A stretch of DNA of 49,445 nucleotides from assembly GCF_004134825.1 (NCBI RefSeq), contig NZ_SDPN01000029.1:1-49445 (forward strand), written 5' to 3'. Position numbers and translations under genes: made by a program. The DNA comes from Agromyces albus. Lineage in GTDB: Bacteria > Actinomycetota > Actinomycetes > Actinomycetales > Microbacteriaceae. This document shows, in pieces, positions 7,871 through 16,874 of the stretch; the first letter of the stretch is position 1, and each line of letters opens with the position of its first letter. Under the pieces are notes generated by a model that worked only from the letters and a program-made list of their open reading frames with translations, was not told the origin of the DNA and did no database searches.

Positions 7871-10800
7871 TCACGTCAGGTCACGAAACACACGCTGAGG
7901 CTCTCGACTCAGGACAAACGTCGAGGAGAAGAGCGCGTTCGCCTGCTCGCCACGTGCTCGCAGTATGCCGGGATGAGCGCTGTAGGGGGTGGTGTCGACG
8001 AACGGGTGCGCGAATACCGAGACCTTGCTGCTCCGCGTACTCCTAAGAGCCGGCAGTCCGGCGATGTGGACAACGTCACACGCGAACTCGGGAGCCATCG
8101 CCTCCAATGCGCGGATTGTTAGTGGTTCGGATGCCGCTTCATCGATGTCGCGCCCGAGCAAGAGGTCCGCTGCGTCCTGTGCGAGCCGCCAATCCAACAG
8201 TGCGTGCCACGGCCAATTGGCGTGGTCCCTCAGGCAAGAGTGACAGCTCGAATCGCAGGCCCCATCTCCCCGAGCATGTAACCCCTCGAAGTGAGCTGGG
8301 ATCGATTCGAGGAACTCTTCGAGACGGAGGCGAATTTGGGAGGCGTATCCTGCGCCGTTCTCCAGTGAGTCAGCAAGAAACAGCCCAGCGACCGGTTTCC
8401 CTTCTCGCTCAGTCGGAGCGAGACCAATTTGGAGTTCAGCCTGGTCAATGTCGAGCGCAGCGGCGCTGAGATTGCGCAGGGCGAATCCCAACGATGACCA
8501 GGTCGCACGTCCAACAGCATCGCGAGGGTCGATCCTGAAGCCGCCCGGCATTCCAGCAGGTCGGATCGCAACTGCATCGGTAACTCGATGAGCGAGCAGG
8601 GCAACCGACTCGAGTTCGGCGGAGGAACTCCTCCATCCCTGGGTGGATGCACGATCTGCGTCGACCCCTTGCTCTAGGAAGATCCGCTCGATCAGGCCCG
8701 ACTCGCGCGTAGCGGAAGCGTCAGCCTTGTCAAACGAGAACATTCGTCCACTGTTGGTGTTGAGCGAATAGAGTTCGGCTCGCTCGCTGAATTGTGTCTC
8801 GATATTCTTGCTGAGTTCGGATGCCGTGGGCCCGAAGGCAGCCTTCGGAATCGCGCGACCAGCTCCAGCTCTCCGAACAAACTCAAAGGGGCGCGGTCTG
8901 TACGAGGTGCGATATCCAAGCGGCTCGACGACGTCGATGCGCTCAAATTCTTCGCTTGCGCAGACGGGGCACCGCTGGATCCTGGAGTCTTCGGTCACGG
9001 TGAGACAGGACGGACAGAGCCCCACTACTCTCCGTCCCTCATATGGCAGCACCGCCTTGAAAAAGCGGCCGACCCGAACGTATGCGGCGAGGCCGACAGC
9101 GACGTGGACTTCCTTGTCCTTTACGAGCTCGGAGCCGGGCGAGAATTCGCTGATCGCAATTTCCGCTTCACGATCCAAGTTCGACGCTTGCTCGCCGCCT
9201 CGTGGTGGCGACGTGAGAATTTGCCGCACTTGGGTCGGGAACCCGTACATGGGGAGTAGGCCCTTCTCCGCGAGCACCCGCGAAAGCGCCTTTTCAGGCG
9301 GCGATGACGCTACTGCGGAATCGATGTCGTCTTCGAGTTCTCGAACAACTCGATCGATGAAATCCTGGCCGCGACCGCCGTGCTCCCCCAGGCCTGCCGC
9401 CCGTGCCGACGCGAGCACGAGCTGAGTGTCCTTGAGTCCCCGACGTATCATCGCGCGGGACACACCGATCCCCAAGGGCGAGTCGTTCCACTCCTGAACG
9501 CGCCCGTATCCACCACTCACCTCGCGTCCACGCTCGAACTCCCGCGGAGCCATGGCAAATATGCGGTTCAGCAGGTCGGCAGCGAAGACCCGCCGCGCGA
9601 TGTGATCCGATCTCAGATCGATGTATGGGGCCGGAGGTGCATCGCCTGTGATCTTCTCCGGGTGTGCGAAGTAGTACTCGTCATGGCTCTTATCTGATTG
9701 CGCAATAGTTAGCGCGACTGCGAGCGGTTCCCCACGTCGGCCGGCGCGACCGACGCGCTGCTGGTAATTGAAGCGCTGGGGCGGAACGTTCGCAAGAAGG
9801 ACCGCGTTCAGAGAGCCGATGTCGACCCCCGCCTCCATCGTTGTCGTGACAGAAAGAACGTCGATCCCTTGAACCAGCGGGACCGGGTCTTCGCGGACAA
9901 ACACGTCTTGAAACTCAGCTTGGCGATACTGGGCGTCTTCCCAGTCGGTCTGCCCGGTGAGTTCTTCAACATGTAGACGTTCGAGCTCGGGGCGGTCTAG
10001 CGGACGTGCCGCATTGTCTGCGTGATAATTGTCGTCGCTCGAGAGCCCGTTGGGCTCCGGCTCCATCGACGCGGTGCACGTCGTACAGACACCTGCGCTC
10101 GCCTGCAGGTGCATCGTGGTGCATCGAGAACATCGCCATCCGACACCCACTGCAGGACGAATCGTCAATTTATCGGCGTCCACGTACTTGGTTGCGCTCA
10201 GGCCACAACTCTCGACCACGTAGGCAATGAGCTCTTCTTTGGGAACAGAATGCCGACTCCCAACCTCCGCGAGATATGTCTGAAGCGTTCGCGGCAGGCT
10301 CGTCGAACTGTACTCATAGAAGTCCATGCCCGCGATGCGCCGCTTAAGACCCAACAGCCGAACCGTCGAGGCGATGATCTGCTCGGAGACGTCGCGACTC
10401 AATCCCGGCATCGCCTCTGCTGCGACGGTCGCATAGCCGATCCCAATTGATTCAATTCCTCGCGCTCCAGGGGCGAAGAGAATCCGCAGGAGCTCCCGTC
10501 GTTGGGCGGCATCCATCGTGTCTGTGCGCCGTCGCTGATCTTGCGTCGGATTGCGGCGCCGGATAGCTTGTTCGCCGTTCCATTCGTAGACGCGATACCA
10601 GTCACCTGACCGGTGCTCGGAGAACGATGCTCCCCCAGGATTGATACCCGCAGCCACAAGCTGTCGTTCAACGTCAGAACGCAGGTCTTCGAATCTCACG
10701 CCGGAGGCATCCTCTTGGAAATCGACAAGGCGTTTGAGCTGATTTGCATCCGGCGCATGTCCATCCAGCTCTGCGAGCCTTACGTCTCGATAATCGGCGT

Positions 10801-13141
10801 AGACGGAGCTGTGGCGTTCGCTCATGAACGCACGCTCGCTGTTGCTGAGTTGCAGAGTGTTCCCGGATACATCGATCACACGAGGGCGCCCGGTCCGAGT
10901 CACGAGGGAGGCATGCGCGTATCGCCTAACCGCGTCATAGAAGTGCCCGAATTCCAGATCGGCAGCGCTGCGTGCAGCGCCCTGACGACTGTCGGAGAAC
11001 ATGACGAGCTTCGACCCCATGTACCTCCGCAGGATCCGTACGCCGACCTGATTCATACGGCCAGCGGTCATCGCCTGGCTGACGATTGGACTCCGCAATC
11101 GATCTTCCGACTCGAGTACACCTTTGCGGCGTTCTTCATCCGAGCCGCATGCGGGGCACTGCGCAGGCAAGCCCGGGATGCGATCGATGGGGCCACCGCC
11201 CTTCTCCTCTACGAAGTAGACGAATCCGGTTCGCGGTCGCGCTCCCCTCCCGCCTACGTTCGAGAGACGGCCCGTAGATGGCACATAAGACACGGGCCGA
11301 TACCCGAAGGTATATCGAGCTCGGTCTGGGTCGCCGGCCTCTCCGCCTTGTCGCTCCCTATCCGATGGGATGCCGCGCGCGGGCCCGGCTGGCCAATACA
11401 GCCGGTATCGCGACGCATCAGGTCGCTCGACCGCCTTCTCAGGAAGGTCGGACAGTTTCGTCGAAGTTGGGAGAACATACATCGCCCCGCTCTGTGCCTC
11501 CTCGGCCGCGAACCCGCCCATAAAGAGTTCGCCGCAGTCCTTGCACGCGAGGAGTTCGAGGACTCGGGCACCGCAATCGCAGCGCAGTCGACCTTCCCTG
11601 TACAGCCGGCCAACCGCCCGGATATTCGATGCATGCTCCGATGGAATCTCGGAGCAGTTCGGATCGCTGCACGCCCAGATCCCTTCGACTGTCCGTGCGA
11701 ATACATGACCTCTAAGACGAAACGGGGAGTCGCTACGACCGTCCGTTTGGCGAATAAGTGCAGCGAGCAGTTCATTCGCGTCATGTTCACCTGGGAACGT
11801 GAGCCTCGACATCGACGCGGCGTCGACGGGCCGAATCGCACCGTCCGACGAGATTCGCTGAGCGACAAGGCTTCGTGCAGTTGTCAACTGCCAGTCGGAT
11901 AGCCCTTCGCCCGAGCGAAGGATGCTGATCAATTCACGCGACTCATCCGAGTCGACAGTTCTGCGTTCGAGCTGGCCACCGATGATAGTGAAGCGTGAGG
12001 CGGGTTGGAAGAAGAACTGCGAGAGGAATTGTGCACTCTCGCCCGAAAGTCCAAGGCTTGCGGACGTTCCCACGATCGAAAGCTGCCCGGGCCGATCAAG
12101 CAGACCGATGCGGTCGAGGAAGCGTCGAATGAGATATGCGACTTCAGTTCCGGATGTCCCCCGATGCATGTGAAGCTCATCCACCACCAGAGTAAACACG
12201 TGATCGCTCGACTCCTCGACCCAGGCTCGCGTTGCGTCGAGTAAACCCTGCTCGTCATCGCGGCCCAGCATGATCGACAGCATGCTGTAGTTCGAGATGA
12301 GGATGTCTGGGGGGTCAAGTTGCATGTCCCACCTGGAGTTCATCTCACCACCGTCGAGTCGGGGAAAGTGGGACAGAAGTGAAGGCTCAGTTTCGGCCCG
12401 TCGCTGCATCCGATCCAGAAGCTTGAGACTGTCCGCCAGGTCCCTCTCGGCAGAGGAGGCAGAACTGGCATCCCGTCGAGATGATGGCTTGGATTGAGAC
12501 GTATACCGCCCAAAGTAGAAGCGGTTGCCAGCTCGTTCGACATCGAGCCATTCGCGGATGTTGTCGGAGTCGAAGGCGCGACGGAGCCGAATCATCTGGT
12601 CCTCTACGAGCGCGTTCATTGGGTAGAGAACCAAGGCCCTTACTGCGCTTCGCCTCGCCTGTCCTTGACGCTGCCGCTCGAACTCCGGATTGGATCGCTC
12701 CCACCAGCGTGGGGTAACAGGATCGCTCTCGCCCCAACCGCGTGATTCCTGTAGGAGTCGCGCAATGATCGGCAAAAGGAAGGCCTCGGTCTTTCCGGAT
12801 CCCGTGCCGCTCGCAACGACCGCATGTTCTCCAGCGAGCGATGCTTTCAAGGCCTCGTACTGGTGACGGTACGGCCGGGGCACATCCTGGAAGAGCCCGA
12901 GCGTCACGAATTCAGCGAACCCGGGGATACCGAGCACCGCCTCGATCTCGTCATGATCGGCATCCGCCTCGACATAAGGCTCAAGTAGCTCGAGATACGG
13001 TTCTCCAACCACAGAGCCTGGCGCGAGCAGCAGCTCAGCCCGTTCTGACTGAACCTGCTTGTCCTTGAGCTCAACAACGGTGTCCAAGTAGAGACGGACA
13101 CCCTGGTTGAGATCTTTGGCGAGACTTGCGAGGCGCGTCAC
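7871..13141 (-). CDS. druE: DruE-like DEAD-box helicase with DUF1998-type C-terminus
   Basis: 1756 residues. GTG start at 13141 overlaps the stop of the upstream gene (GTGA). Walker A SGTGSGKTEAFLLP at ~111, LVLYPMNALVEDQ at ~170, DELH (321-324) as the DEAD-box variant, and a helicase C-terminal part with TTTMEAGVDIG and QRVGRAGRRG. Several Cys pairs suggest zinc sites (CDCGARVLELLACKDCGELF; CPACGSDEE; CSRCTTMHLQASAGVCTTC; CPSCLTVTEDSRIQRCPVC). The last is CDSSCHSCLRDHANWPWHAL, the DUF1998 signature. Size and architecture fit DruE, the hallmark of Druantia anti-phage systems; DrmA/DrmB of DISARM also carry DUF1998 but are shorter. Together with the preceding 1067-aa gene it resembles a type III (DruH-DruE) locus. 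Helicase call is certain; the Druantia label is an inference. Confidence 0.8.
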   Translation of the reverse strand: MTRLASLAKDLNQGVRLYLDTVVELKDKQVQSERAELLLAPGSVVGEPYLELLEPYVEADADHDEIEAVLGIPGFAEFVTLGLFQDVPRPYRHQYEALKASLAGEHAVVASGTGSGKTEAFLLPIIARLLQESRGWGESDPVTPRWWERSNPEFERQRQGQARRSAVRALVLYPMNALVEDQMIRLRRAFDSDNIREWLDVERAGNRFYFGRYTSQSKPSSRRDASSASSAERDLADSLKLLDRMQRRAETEPSLLSHFPRLDGGEMNSRWDMQLDPPDILISNYSMLSIMLGRDDEQGLLDATRAWVEESSDHVFTLVVDELHMHRGTSGTEVAYLIRRFLDRIGLLDRPGQLSIVGTSASLGLSGESAQFLSQFFFQPASRFTIIGGQLERRTVDSDESRELISILRSGEGLSDWQLTTARSLVAQRISSDGAIRPVDAASMSRLTFPGEHDANELLAALIRQTDGRSDSPFRLRGHVFARTVEGIWACSDPNCSEIPSEHASNIRAVGRLYREGRLRCDCGARVLELLACKDCGELFMGGFAAEEAQSGAMYVLPTSTKLSDLPEKAVERPDASRYRLYWPAGPARGIPSDRERQGGEAGDPDRARYTFGYRPVSYVPSTGRLSNVGGRGARPRTGFVYFVEEKGGGPIDRIPGLPAQCPACGSDEERRKGVLESEDRLRSPIVSQAMTAGRMNQVGVRILRRYMGSKLVMFSDSRQGAARSAADLEFGHFYDAVRRYAHASLVTRTGRPRVIDVSGNTLQLSNSERAFMSERHSSVYADYRDVRLAELDGHAPDANQLKRLVDFQEDASGVRFEDLRSDVERQLVAAGINPGGASFSEHRSGDWYRVYEWNGEQAIRRRNPTQDQRRRTDTMDAAQRRELLRILFAPGARGIESIGIGYATVAAEAMPGLSRDVSEQIIASTVRLLGLKRRIAGMDFYEYSSTSLPRTLQTYLAEVGSRHSVPKEELIAYVVESCGLSATKYVDADKLTIRPAVGVGWRCSRCTTMHLQASAGVCTTCTASMEPEPNGLSSDDNYHADNAARPLDRPELERLHVEELTGQTDWEDAQYRQAEFQDVFVREDPVPLVQGIDVLSVTTTMEAGVDIGSLNAVLLANVPPQRFNYQQRVGRAGRRGEPLAVALTIAQSDKSHDEYYFAHPEKITGDAPPAPYIDLRSDHIARRVFAADLLNRIFAMAPREFERGREVSGGYGRVQEWNDSPLGIGVSRAMIRRGLKDTQLVLASARAAGLGEHGGRGQDFIDRVVRELEDDIDSAVASSPPEKALSRVLAEKGLLPMYGFPTQVRQILTSPPRGGEQASNLDREAEIAISEFSPGSELVKDKEVHVAVGLAAYVRVGRFFKAVLPYEGRRVVGLCPSCLTVTEDSRIQRCPVCASEEFERIDVVEPLGYRTSYRPRPFEFVRRAGAGRAIPKAAFGPTASELSKNIETQFSERAELYSLNTNSGRMFSFDKADASATRESGLIERIFLEQGVDADRASTQGWRSSSAELESVALLAHRVTDAVAIRPAGMPGGFRIDPRDAVGRATWSSLGFALRNLSAAALDIDQAELQIGLAPTEREGKPVAGLFLADSLENGAGYASQIRLRLEEFLESIPAHFEGLHARGDGACDSSCHSCLRDHANWPWHALLDWRLAQDAADLLLGRDIDEAASEPLTIRALEAMAPEFACDVVHIAGLPALRSTRSSKVSVFAHPFVDTTPYSAHPGILRARGEQANALFSSTFVLSREPQRVFRDLT

Positions 13142-16100
13142 TCCTGAGTCCTTCCTTGGAGATCATCAAAGATGAGTGGTTGGCTCAAGCGTGTTTCGTC
13201 AATCGAGTGCTGTCCTAGTATCCGCGCCACGCGCCGCGCACTCTCTGCAGGCATGTTCTCGAAGACCATGTAGCGGGCACCGTCGGGGCGAATTCGTCCC
13301 CTCCGTGGGAGCAGCCCCGAATGAGCCACGAGTGCACGCCTTAGCGTACGCGTCAGAGGCATTTCCTCAGCTATAAGCAACCGGGAGTCCGCGGCGCGGA
13401 ACAACACCGGTGGTCGTTGGCTGCCTGTGAGACCCTCATGCCACCATCGGCCCGCCGCCCATCCGAGTTCCAGATAGCCGCGCTCTTTCGTCCACCCGGC
13501 ATACAACCGATGCCGTCCTTGGACGATTTTCACGAACGCGTACGCAAGCGACTCGTGCTGCTGGCTCGTTCGCCATCTGCCGAACGCGTTGGTGCGGTTA
13601 CCGCCGGGTATCCAGATGCTCACCTGGGCGCGGGGGTCAAGCGCCAGACTTGTCGCATTGTCCAGGATGCTCGGCAGGTCAGGTTCCGTCATTAGGAATG
13701 CGGGACCGACAATACCCATCGGCTCGATTCCGAGTTCGCGGATGGCGTCAACCTCTTGCTGAGTCACGGTTGCACGCCGGACGAAAATAGTGTCAGGCGC
13801 GATCGGATCTCCGTGCGATCGTGGTGAGACAAGCTGAACGATCATGTCCATAAGTAGCTTGTCGATCGTGGGTTCCGTGACCCACTCTGCCTCCCCGCTT
13901 TCCAATGCTTCAATGAGAAGTTCAGACCGTGCACCCGCAAGGACTCGGAACGCGCTGGCGTTCGGCAGAGCGTGCATGACCGTCGGTACTATCCAGAGCT
14001 GTTGCCGCTTCCGGTCCACCCTCGCATGCCCGAGCGATTCGAGATCCCTCGCAACTTCCGCGAAGTCCGGCTCGTTCTGAAGGGAGTAGCGTTCCCACAG
14101 CCAAGTGAACGCCTCGCTTGCGCGCTTGACGCTGACTCGACCCGACGGTCGCTCCGACAGCCATTCGAGGAGATCGTTGTATGGGTTCCCGCCCGCACGA
14201 CCAACAACGAAGGTGCGACTATTCGATCGCTGGCGACCCGGCACCGGTTGCTTTCGAGTAACCGTCGGACGCCCCCAGCGCTCAGGCTCCCGGAAGTGAT
14301 GGTTCCAGATTCCCTGGCGCAAGTGGCGGAGATTGATACTCTCATCGGCCAGGATCTGGTCATCTCCGACGCCGAGAAAGGCAGAGATATGTGATCCCGG
14401 CTCTAGTGGCGCGAGCCGAAACTGCGATGTTCGCTCCGCCGCAGGATGACAAAGTACAGTCACACGCCAGGTGTCATGGGGGCTGTGACGTGATCGTGTT
14501 ATAACTACGGCTGGCTTGCCGTTTGGTGAATCCACCTCGGCAAGCTCCAAGAGCCGGGTCCCAGCCATATGAGTTGGAACGCCCACCTCTGCGAGCCAGT
14601 CGGGAAGCCCTTGGTCCATGCGGATGCTCTTGACGATCTCGCCATCTTCCGACGCAAGAAACGCAGCGTCGTCGACCACAGGGAGTGAGCGGCAATCTGA
14701 GGGAGGTGGATTCTGCGTTGCCCCGCTCCATTCAAAGGCTGACGCTTCGAGGTCTCCTTCAGGCCGGCCCTTGAGGAGCCGCGGCGGCACGGATTCAAAC
14801 TCATGTCGATGTATCGCACCGGTGATTCGCTCAATCGAGACGCTATGTCGCCCGGGATCGAGGTAGAGCTCGACAATTCGCAGCCGGGACTGGAATTCGG
14901 TTATGGAGGATTCGTCATTCCTTACTGTCGCCCCCGTCGCGGGTACGAGTTCAAGAGATTCTGTTACATCGCGCCCGTCCACCGATACTTTGCGTACAGA
15001 GATCGGATCGTCGATGAGGACATCGGGCTCGCCCTGCTCAAGAAAGATGTGACCCTTCTCGAGCGGAAGGCCTCCGATCAGTCGGCTTGATCGCAAACGA
15101 GACTTCGCTCCGGCGAGACCGAACGTGCTTCTGAGGTCGTCAGAGTCGGCTTCATCGAGCACTGCATCGCGCAGCACAACCCATCCGGGGATCAGCTCCA
15201 ATGACTCGCCGCCCCGAATTCCCAGCTTCTCAATTTCATCGCGGAGTGACTCGCGATAGACGACCATCGATCGACGGCCGGGCTCGAAGTCTCGAGGCTC
15301 GATCCACCCGAAGTACGGCTGCGACTGCAGGAGCACGGCGTCCGTTTCGAATCGATTGACCACGATGCCCTCCGATAGAGACCAGCCGTAGATTGGTTCG
15401 CCCAACCAGTCGAGCACATTCGCCGATTCGGGCGTGAGGTAGAAGGGTCGCTCAAGGGATGGCAACGATTCAGTGGTTCCGTCGAGCAGCGCGTACTCGC
15501 GTCCCACCAACGGACGAGCATCGATCGGATCGACGATCAAGTCGAAGCGACGGTCTTCGTCACTCCAAAAGAGTCGGGCCGCAAGCTCGAGGTGGCGTCG
15601 AACAATGCCTTGATCGCGTGACCAAGTCTCCCAAGCCGACCCGAGGAATGCACGGAACTCATCGCTGAGCTCGGGGTCTTCGAGTCGTCCCCGGAGCCGC
15701 GGATTTAGTTGTGCCTGCGACTGGAGCCACTCTCGGATGCCATCGAGAAGCTCCGCTTCGGTTGGTGTCCTTGCGGGGTCAACAGTCTCGAAATAGGCGA
15801 GGACATCTTCCTTGTCGACCGATCGAATAAATGACTGGCTACGAGCCCAGCCTTGGTAGGACTTAGCACCGGGATAGGCAGTCGGTGCGCCGTAAGCTGC
15901 GCCTTCAGCTGTGAGCCACGTGTTCCAGAGGCCCCACATGATCGGGACGTGATCGGCGTATCCAGGTGGAATCCCGTCAGTCACATCAGCAAGCCCCAGA
16001 AGCTGGCGCTGCCGTGCGTACACGTTCGAAGAGTGCCCAATCGCAGGCATCGCCACCGCAAGAACTGTCATCGCCAGCGCATAGACAAATGGAGGTTCAC

Positions 16101-16341
16101 CCTCCATACCGTCACGTTCCCAAAGGAGTGCCCGGTGAGCAGCGCGCTGAAACTGCAGGCTCGGCCGAAGGACGTTGAACGCCCGACAGAAGTCATGAAC
16201 AGCCTCCGACGGCGAAAGTACGTTTCCGGTTGCCGCTGCGAGTGTGTCTTCGTCGACGTAGAGATAGAGCGGATCACCCGGGCGGCCCGGTTTCTGAACC
16301 GCCTCGCGAAAGATCGCCGTATTCCACTCGTCGACGTTCAT
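13138..16341 (-). CDS. Large protein of unknown fold, candidate DruH-like Druantia subunit
   Basis: 1067 residues from ATG 16341. The stop overlaps the DruE-like start by four bases, so the two are translationally coupled and almost surely one system. I see no Walker motif, nuclease motif or membrane segment. The N-terminal part (~1-260) is helical with Trp-rich stretches (HVPIMWGLWNTWL); the middle is beta-rich; the C-terminal quarter contains SIWIPGGNRTNAFGRWRTS and YAGWTKERGYLELGWAAGRW, which may be a DNA-contact region. In Druantia type III the hallmark helicase is paired with one large unknown protein, DruH; position and size agree, but I cannot verify homology. No clear ribosome-binding site precedes the ATG. 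Confidence 0.8.
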   Translation of the reverse strand: MNVDEWNTAIFREAVQKPGRPGDPLYLYVDEDTLAAATGNVLSPSEAVHDFCRAFNVLRPSLQFQRAAHRALLWERDGMEGEPPFVYALAMTVLAVAMPAIGHSSNVYARQRQLLGLADVTDGIPPGYADHVPIMWGLWNTWLTAEGAAYGAPTAYPGAKSYQGWARSQSFIRSVDKEDVLAYFETVDPARTPTEAELLDGIREWLQSQAQLNPRLRGRLEDPELSDEFRAFLGSAWETWSRDQGIVRRHLELAARLFWSDEDRRFDLIVDPIDARPLVGREYALLDGTTESLPSLERPFYLTPESANVLDWLGEPIYGWSLSEGIVVNRFETDAVLLQSQPYFGWIEPRDFEPGRRSMVVYRESLRDEIEKLGIRGGESLELIPGWVVLRDAVLDEADSDDLRSTFGLAGAKSRLRSSRLIGGLPLEKGHIFLEQGEPDVLIDDPISVRKVSVDGRDVTESLELVPATGATVRNDESSITEFQSRLRIVELYLDPGRHSVSIERITGAIHRHEFESVPPRLLKGRPEGDLEASAFEWSGATQNPPPSDCRSLPVVDDAAFLASEDGEIVKSIRMDQGLPDWLAEVGVPTHMAGTRLLELAEVDSPNGKPAVVITRSRHSPHDTWRVTVLCHPAAERTSQFRLAPLEPGSHISAFLGVGDDQILADESINLRHLRQGIWNHHFREPERWGRPTVTRKQPVPGRQRSNSRTFVVGRAGGNPYNDLLEWLSERPSGRVSVKRASEAFTWLWERYSLQNEPDFAEVARDLESLGHARVDRKRQQLWIVPTVMHALPNASAFRVLAGARSELLIEALESGEAEWVTEPTIDKLLMDMIVQLVSPRSHGDPIAPDTIFVRRATVTQQEVDAIRELGIEPMGIVGPAFLMTEPDLPSILDNATSLALDPRAQVSIWIPGGNRTNAFGRWRTSQQHESLAYAFVKIVQGRHRLYAGWTKERGYLELGWAAGRWWHEGLTGSQRPPVLFRAADSRLLIAEEMPLTRTLRRALVAHSGLLPRRGRIRPDGARYMVFENMPAESARRVARILGQHSIDETRLSQPLIFDDLQGRTQE

Positions 16342-16653
16342 AGGTCAGCTACGCATTGCGAACGTTGTCGCATGGCTTGTGCGCTCGCAGACACCAGCAT
16401 CGTGCGGTAGGGAACTGCGCAACGTGCACCTTCCGTCCGGGTCGTGAGAGTGACACTGCCACATGCCCCGCGTGGATGGATGCAGACTGTCCTTCGTGTG
16501 CCCAGTTCTGGGGTGAGGTGCTGCTGCTTAGAATCACCGGCTGGACCAATGGAGGTCCGGCTGTGAGGTGGCCCGAAGCGGCGCGAGCACCATAGCCGCG
16601 CCCCACCAACCGGCCCGTGCGCTTCGCCGAACTCAGGCCGGTACCTGCGGTGA

Positions 16654-16671
16654 ATCTCGGCATGCCGAGAT
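16654..16671. repeat. Perfect 18-bp palindrome
   Basis: Arms ATCTCGGCA and TGCCGAGAT meet with no spacer. It lies about 310 bases upstream of the DruH-like start codon and 200 bases downstream of hsdR, in a gene-free stretch, and has no T-run, so a protein-binding site is more likely than a terminator. No matching regulator is recognisable nearby. Confidence 0.6.
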
Positions 16672-16802
16672 CATCGCAGGTCTTCATGATGCCCGGTGCA
16701 CCGCTCGCAGGTTCTCCGCTCGGACCAAGGCGACCGCGCCATATCGGCTCCGATCAACGGCGAAGAGAATCAGTCGCTCGCGCCCTATGCGCGTTCCAGA
16801 CG

Positions 16803-16853
16803 CCGCGACTAGCTAGTCGCGGATTCCACGCTTGTCGCCCAGTGGCCCTGGGC
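16803..16853 (-). terminator. Tandem hairpins downstream of hsdR
   Basis: Reading leftward from the hsdR stop (16875), first comes a hairpin with 6-bp stem GCCCAG/CTGGGC and 5-base loop (16837-16853), then a perfect 20-bp palindrome with arms CCGCGACTAG and CTAGTCGCGG (16803-16822), which can form an 8-bp stem with a 4-base loop. No U-tract follows, as is common in actinobacterial terminators. The palindrome could instead be an operator. Confidence 0.5.
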
Positions 16854-16874
16854 AGCCGATTGGGTCGACTTTGG

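Larger units (their letters stand above)
16342..16874. other. 533-bp non-coding spacer between the restriction and Druantia-like operons
   Basis: No open frame here has convincing protein character; the longest (16349-16687 minus, 16356-16595 plus) show Cys/Arg/Pro-rich translations typical of chance frames. The spacer holds an 18-bp palindrome (16654-16671), two hairpins after hsdR (16803-16853) and presumably the promoter of the downstream operon near its right-to-left end. A TAGAAT hexamer on the plus strand sits near 16530, without a good -35. Confidence 0.5.

Noticed and set aside
7871..13141. DISARM DrmA/DrmB assignment for the DUF1998 helicase
   Set aside because: No DrmC phospholipase-D or DISARM methylase gene is adjacent, and the single long chain fits DruE better.
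16349..16687. 112-codon minus frame in the 533-bp spacer
   Set aside because: No ribosome-binding site, odd composition and no family; the palindromes explain the region better.
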